Source: an uncultured Propioniciclava sp. (GTDB taxonomy: Bacteria; Actinomycetota; Actinomycetes; Propionibacteriales; Propionibacteriaceae). Taken from it: a stretch of 5,231 nucleotides of DNA. Of the stretch, positions 1 to 5,231 are shown piece after piece. The DNA lies in assembly GCA_937872005.1 (NCBI GenBank), contig CALMPQ010000469.1:1-5231 (forward strand), in the 5' to 3' direction. Under the pieces are notes generated by a model. The model had not been told where the DNA came from, searched no databases, and saw only the letters and a list, made by a program, of their open reading frames with translations. Position numbers and translations under genes: made by a program. How positions within the stretch are numbered: position 1 is the first letter of the stretch; each line of letters starts with the position of its first letter.

Positions 1-1
1 C

Positions 2-211
2 CTGCGTGGCGCGGGGCTCGGCCTGCGCCTCATGGACGCCGCCCTCCCCGAGCGGCGCGCCGCCTACCTGTGGGTGATCAGCGACAACGTGGACGCCATC
101 CGCTTCTACGAACGCAACGGCTTCCACCCCGACGGCTTCGCCGGTCGGTCGGGCCCCGGCTGGGGCGACATGGACATGCTCCGCATGGTCCGCCCCGAGC
201 CCACACCCTGA
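2..211 (+). CDS. GNAT-family N-acetyltransferase, C-terminal part (5' end outside window)
   Basis: This is the C-terminal 69 codons of an acetyltransferase, open at the left edge and ending in TGA at 209-211. The visible protein starts with LRGAGLGLRLMDAAL, which fits GNAT motif A (R/Q-x-x-G-x-G/A), the acetyl-CoA pyrophosphate-binding loop. About 25 residues later comes NVDAIRFYERNGF (86-124), the classic GNAT motif B in which an Asn and a Tyr lie near CoA and the 'FYERNGF' turn closes the fold. GNAT enzymes transfer an acetyl group from acetyl-CoA to an amine, in small molecules, antibiotics or protein N-termini. The acceptor cannot be told from this fragment because the N-terminal half is missing. 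It ends 66 bases before the next gene, which has its own ribosome binding site, so it is probably a separate transcription unit. The family call is firm and the substrate is unknown. Confidence 0.87.
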   Translation: MRGAGLGLRLMDAALPERRAAYLWVISDNVDAIRFYERNGFHPDGFAGRSGPGWGDMDMLRMVRPEPTP

Positions 212-225
212 CTGCGCGAAGTTCT

Positions 226-240
226 ACTACAGGGGGTAGT
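226..240. promoter_or_regulatory. Small inverted repeat ACTAC-N5-GTAGT upstream of the operon (possible operator)
   Basis: ACTAC (226-230) and GTAGT (236-240) are perfect inverted copies separated by AGGGG. They lie in a short stretch that is less GC-rich than the flanking genes, 38 bases before the oxidoreductase start. The arms are too short and weak for an intrinsic terminator of the acetyltransferase gene, and no proper T-run follows. A repressor operator is the better reading. ACTAC/GTAGT half-sites resemble those I recall for BlaI/MecI/CopY-family repressors, but their usual inner bases (ACA..TGT) are only half present here. The regulator is not in the window. A chance repeat remains possible. 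Confidence 0.33.
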
Positions 241-242
241 GT
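237..242 (+). promoter_or_regulatory. Putative -10 hexamer TAGTGT
   Basis: TAGTGT fits the TAnnnT pattern of actinobacterial sigma-70-type -10 elements and is the best candidate in the gap before the oxidoreductase gene. It would place transcription start near 249-250, leaving a leader of about 28 bases that includes the GGAGG site. No good -35 box stands 16-19 bases upstream; TGAC at 209-212 is too far. The hexamer overlaps the right arm of the inverted repeat, so a protein bound there would block the promoter. This is a weak call. Confidence 0.25.
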
Positions 243-265
243 TTGGCTGACAACTCGTGACCAAC

Positions 266-270
266 GGAGG
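266..270 (+). promoter_or_regulatory. Ribosome binding site GGAGG deciding the start at 278
   Basis: A full GGAGG lies 7 bases before the ATG at 278-280, the ideal spacing. The in-frame GTG at 257 lies upstream of this site and has no comparable purine run before it, so translation should start at 278 and not at 257. Confidence 0.85.
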
Positions 271-277
271 CTCACCG

Positions 278-1909
278 ATGGAACAGCCGGCACCGCGCAA
301 CCTGACGCACCTGCCCGACCTCGGCGCATCGACCGGTCGGGTGGGCCCGACCCGGGTCCGGATGCCGATCTACGTCGACCTGCTCCCCCCCTGCAACAAT
401 GCCTGCCCTGCGGGTGAGAACATCCAGGAGTGGTTGCGGCTGGTCAAGGCCAAGGACGACCTGGGCGCCTGGCGCGAGCTGACCAAGAACAACCCGTTCC
501 CCGCCATCCACGGCCGCGTCTGCTACCACCCGTGTGAGACGGCCTGCAACCGGATCGAGCTCGACGGCGCCGTCAGCATCCACTCCGTGGAGCGCTACCT
601 CGGCGACCTCGCCATCGCGAACAACTGGCAGTTCCAGGCCCCCCGGCACTCCAGCGGCCGCAAGGTGCTCGTGATCGGTTCCGGCCCCTCCGGCCTGAGT
701 GCCGCCTACCACCTCGCCATGCTCGGCCACGAGGTCGAGGTGCACGACTCCGCCGACCTGCCCGGCGGCATGATGCGCTACGGCATCCCCGAGTACCGCC
801 TCCCTCGCGACGTCCTCGACGCCGAGATCGAGCGGATCCGGGCCGTGGGCGTCCGGTTCGTGCAGAACCACACGGTCACCGACCTGCTCGCCGAGCAGGC
901 CGAGGGCCAGTTCGACGCCGTCTTCGTGGCGATCGGCGCCCACCTGTCCAAGCGCGTCGACATCCCCACCCGCGACGCCGAGCGCATCGTCGACGCCGTC
1001 AGCTTCCTGCGCGACGTCGCCTCGGGTGAGCGCCCCGTCATCGGCCGCCGCGTCGCCGTCTACGGCGGCGGCAACACCGCCATGGACGCCGCCCGCGTGG
1101 CCCGCCGCCTCGGCGCCGAGGAGTCGATCGTCGTCTACCGGCGCACGCAGGACCACATGCCCGCGCACGCGATGGAGCACGACGAGGCCGTCCGCGAGGG
1201 CGTGAAGATGAACTGGCTGCGCACCATCAACCAGTTCGACGAGGGCCAGATGCAGGTCGAGATCATGGAGATCAACGACGAGGGCAAGGCCGTGGGCACC
1301 GGCCGCTACGAGACCCTCGAGGCCGACACCGTCATTCTTGCCCTGGGCCAGGAGGCCGACTCCGGCTTCCTCAAGACGATCCCCGGCATGCGGTTCGACG
1401 GCGACGTCGTGAAGGTCGAGCCGAGCACCCTGATGACCGACGTGCCCGGCATCTTCGCCGGTGGGGACGCCGTGCCGAGTGAACGCACCGTCACCGTCGG
1501 TGTCGGCCACGGCAAGAAGGCCGCCAGGGTCATCGACCGCTGGCTCGCGAGCCGCCCGGTCACCGACCACCCGAAGAACCCGATCGCCTCCTTCGACAAG
1601 CTCAACCTCTGGTACTGGGGCGACGACCGCGCCACGACCCAGCCCGAGCTCGACGTCGCCCAACGTCTCAACTGCGACGAGATCGTCGGCGGCCTCACCG
1701 ACGACCAGGCCCGCACCGAGGCCTGGCGCTGCCTGTCCTGCGGCAACTGCATCGAGTGCGACGGCTGCCTTGGCTCCTGCCCCGAGGACGCCGTGATCAA
1801 GCTCGGCAAGGGCCTGCGGTACCGCTACGACTACACCAAGTGCACCGGCTGCGGCACCTGCTACGAGCAGTGCCCGGTCCACGCCATCGAGATGATCCCC
1901 GAGCGCTGA
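278..1909 (+). CDS. GltD/NfnB-type FAD- and NAD(P)-dependent oxidoreductase with N- and C-terminal Fe-S domains
   Basis: This 543-residue cytoplasmic flavoprotein resembles the glutamate synthase small subunit and NfnB. An N-terminal helical Fe-S domain of the dihydropyrimidine dehydrogenase domain II type carries C39 and C43 (CNNACPAGENIQEW) and C82, C86 and C90 (GRVCYHPCETACNR). FAD is bound by VIGSGPSGLSAA (132-143) and GIFAGGD (391-397). An inserted NAD(P) Rossmann fold carries VYGGGNTAMDAARVARR (261-277) and VYRRT (286-290). The C-terminus adds a ferredoxin domain with C491-C494-C497-C501P and C522-C525-C528-C532P, preceded by an extra C485-x2-C488 pair. True GltD lacks this tail and sits beside the large subunit GltB, which is absent here. 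The likely job is moving electrons between NAD(P)H and ferredoxin or the downstream NifJ, 10 bases away. Automated annotation would probably call it glutamate synthase beta subunit, which I consider misleading. The fold is certain and the physiological partner is inferred. NADH or NADPH preference is not decided. Confidence 0.93.
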   Translation: MEQPAPRNLTHLPDLGASTGRVGPTRVRMPIYVDLLPPCNNACPAGENIQEWLRLVKAKDDLGAWRELTKNNPFPAIHGRVCYHPCETACNRIELDGAVSIHSVERYLGDLAIANNWQFQAPRHSSGRKVLVIGSGPSGLSAAYHLAMLGHEVEVHDSADLPGGMMRYGIPEYRLPRDVLDAEIERIRAVGVRFVQNHTVTDLLAEQAEGQFDAVFVAIGAHLSKRVDIPTRDAERIVDAVSFLRDVASGERPVIGRRVAVYGGGNTAMDAARVARRLGAEESIVVYRRTQDHMPAHAMEHDEAVREGVKMNWLRTINQFDEGQMQVEIMEINDEGKAVGTGRYETLEADTVILALGQEADSGFLKTIPGMRFDGDVVKVEPSTLMTDVPGIFAGGDAVPSERTVTVGVGHGKKAARVIDRWLASRPVTDHPKNPIASFDKLNLWYWGDDRATTQPELDVAQRLNCDEIVGGLTDDQARTEAWRCLSCGNCIECDGCLGSCPEDAVIKLGKGLRYRYDYTKCTGCGTCYEQCPVHAIEMIPER

Positions 1910-1914
1910 GGAGA
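1908..1914 (+). promoter_or_regulatory. Ribosome binding site GAGGAGA overlapping the upstream stop codon
   Basis: GAGGAGA begins inside the TGA stop (1907-1909) of the flavoprotein gene and lies 5 bases before the ATG at 1920. A ribosome terminating on the first gene would cover this site, so the two genes are likely translationally coupled. That would keep the two proteins in a fixed ratio. No promoter or terminator fits in the 10-base gap. Confidence 0.85.
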
Positions 1915-1919
1915 CTGAC

Positions 1920-5231
<3,312 letters not shown>

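Noticed and set aside
226..245. Inverted repeat read as a rho-independent terminator of the acetyltransferase gene
   Set aside because: The stem is only 5 bp with two G-C pairs, and just three T's follow a G; this is too weak to terminate transcription in a GC-rich genome.
257..277. Upstream GTG start for the flavoprotein, adding seven residues
   Set aside because: The GGAGG site at 266-270 lies downstream of this GTG and at ideal distance from the ATG at 278; the extra residues are encoded by the ribosome binding site region.
70..417. A 115-codon + strand frame across the acetyltransferase end and the flavoprotein start
   Set aside because: It is out of frame with both recognised genes, is Arg/Pro-rich and has no ribosome binding site of note.
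278..1909. Flavoprotein as the genuine glutamate synthase small subunit (gltD)
   Set aside because: No glutamate synthase large subunit is adjacent, the protein has a C-terminal two-cluster ferredoxin domain absent from GltD, and its neighbour is NifJ.

Overview
The window is GC-rich, with G or C at almost every third codon position. Gene packing is tight, and strong GGAGG-type ribosome binding sites precede the two complete starts. This fits a high-GC actinobacterium or a relative such as the Acidimicrobiia; the sequence alone does not fix the lineage. All three genes lie on the + strand, and no RNA gene, insertion sequence, CRISPR array or convincing terminator is visible.

Layout: (1) 2-211, the last 69 codons of a GNAT-family N-acetyltransferase that begins upstream of the window. 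(2) 212-277, a 66-base intergenic stretch that looks less GC-rich than the genes. It carries a small inverted repeat (ACTAC-N5-GTAGT), a weak -10-like hexamer and the ribosome binding site of the next gene. (3) 278-1909, a 543-residue GltD/NfnB-type FAD and NAD(P) oxidoreductase with cysteine-rich Fe-S modules at both ends. (4) 1920 to the window edge, the first 1104 codons of a single-chain pyruvate:ferredoxin (flavodoxin) oxidoreductase of the NifJ type. It is intact as far as visible and lacks only the C-terminal end, probably about 80-110 residues.

Genes 3 and 4 are 10 bases apart, and the second ribosome binding site overlaps the first gene's stop codon, so they are almost certainly co-transcribed and probably translationally coupled. 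NifJ oxidatively decarboxylates pyruvate with CoA to acetyl-CoA and CO2 and sends electrons through three [4Fe-4S] clusters. The flavoprotein has an NAD(P)-binding fold, an FAD fold and ferredoxin-like domains. It is the natural candidate to exchange those electrons with NAD(P)H, directly or through a small ferredoxin. The pair may therefore act as a two-protein pyruvate:NAD(P)+ oxidoreductase, or in reverse as NAD(P)H-driven ferredoxin reduction. That functional link is inferred from domains and gene order.

The main oddities are the N-terminus of NifJ, which carries a short tail rich in codons rare elsewhere in the window and encoded by repeated GCGAGC units, and the inverted repeat in front of the operon. 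Nothing here is clearly a wholly new system; the two-gene redox module is the part most worth following up.
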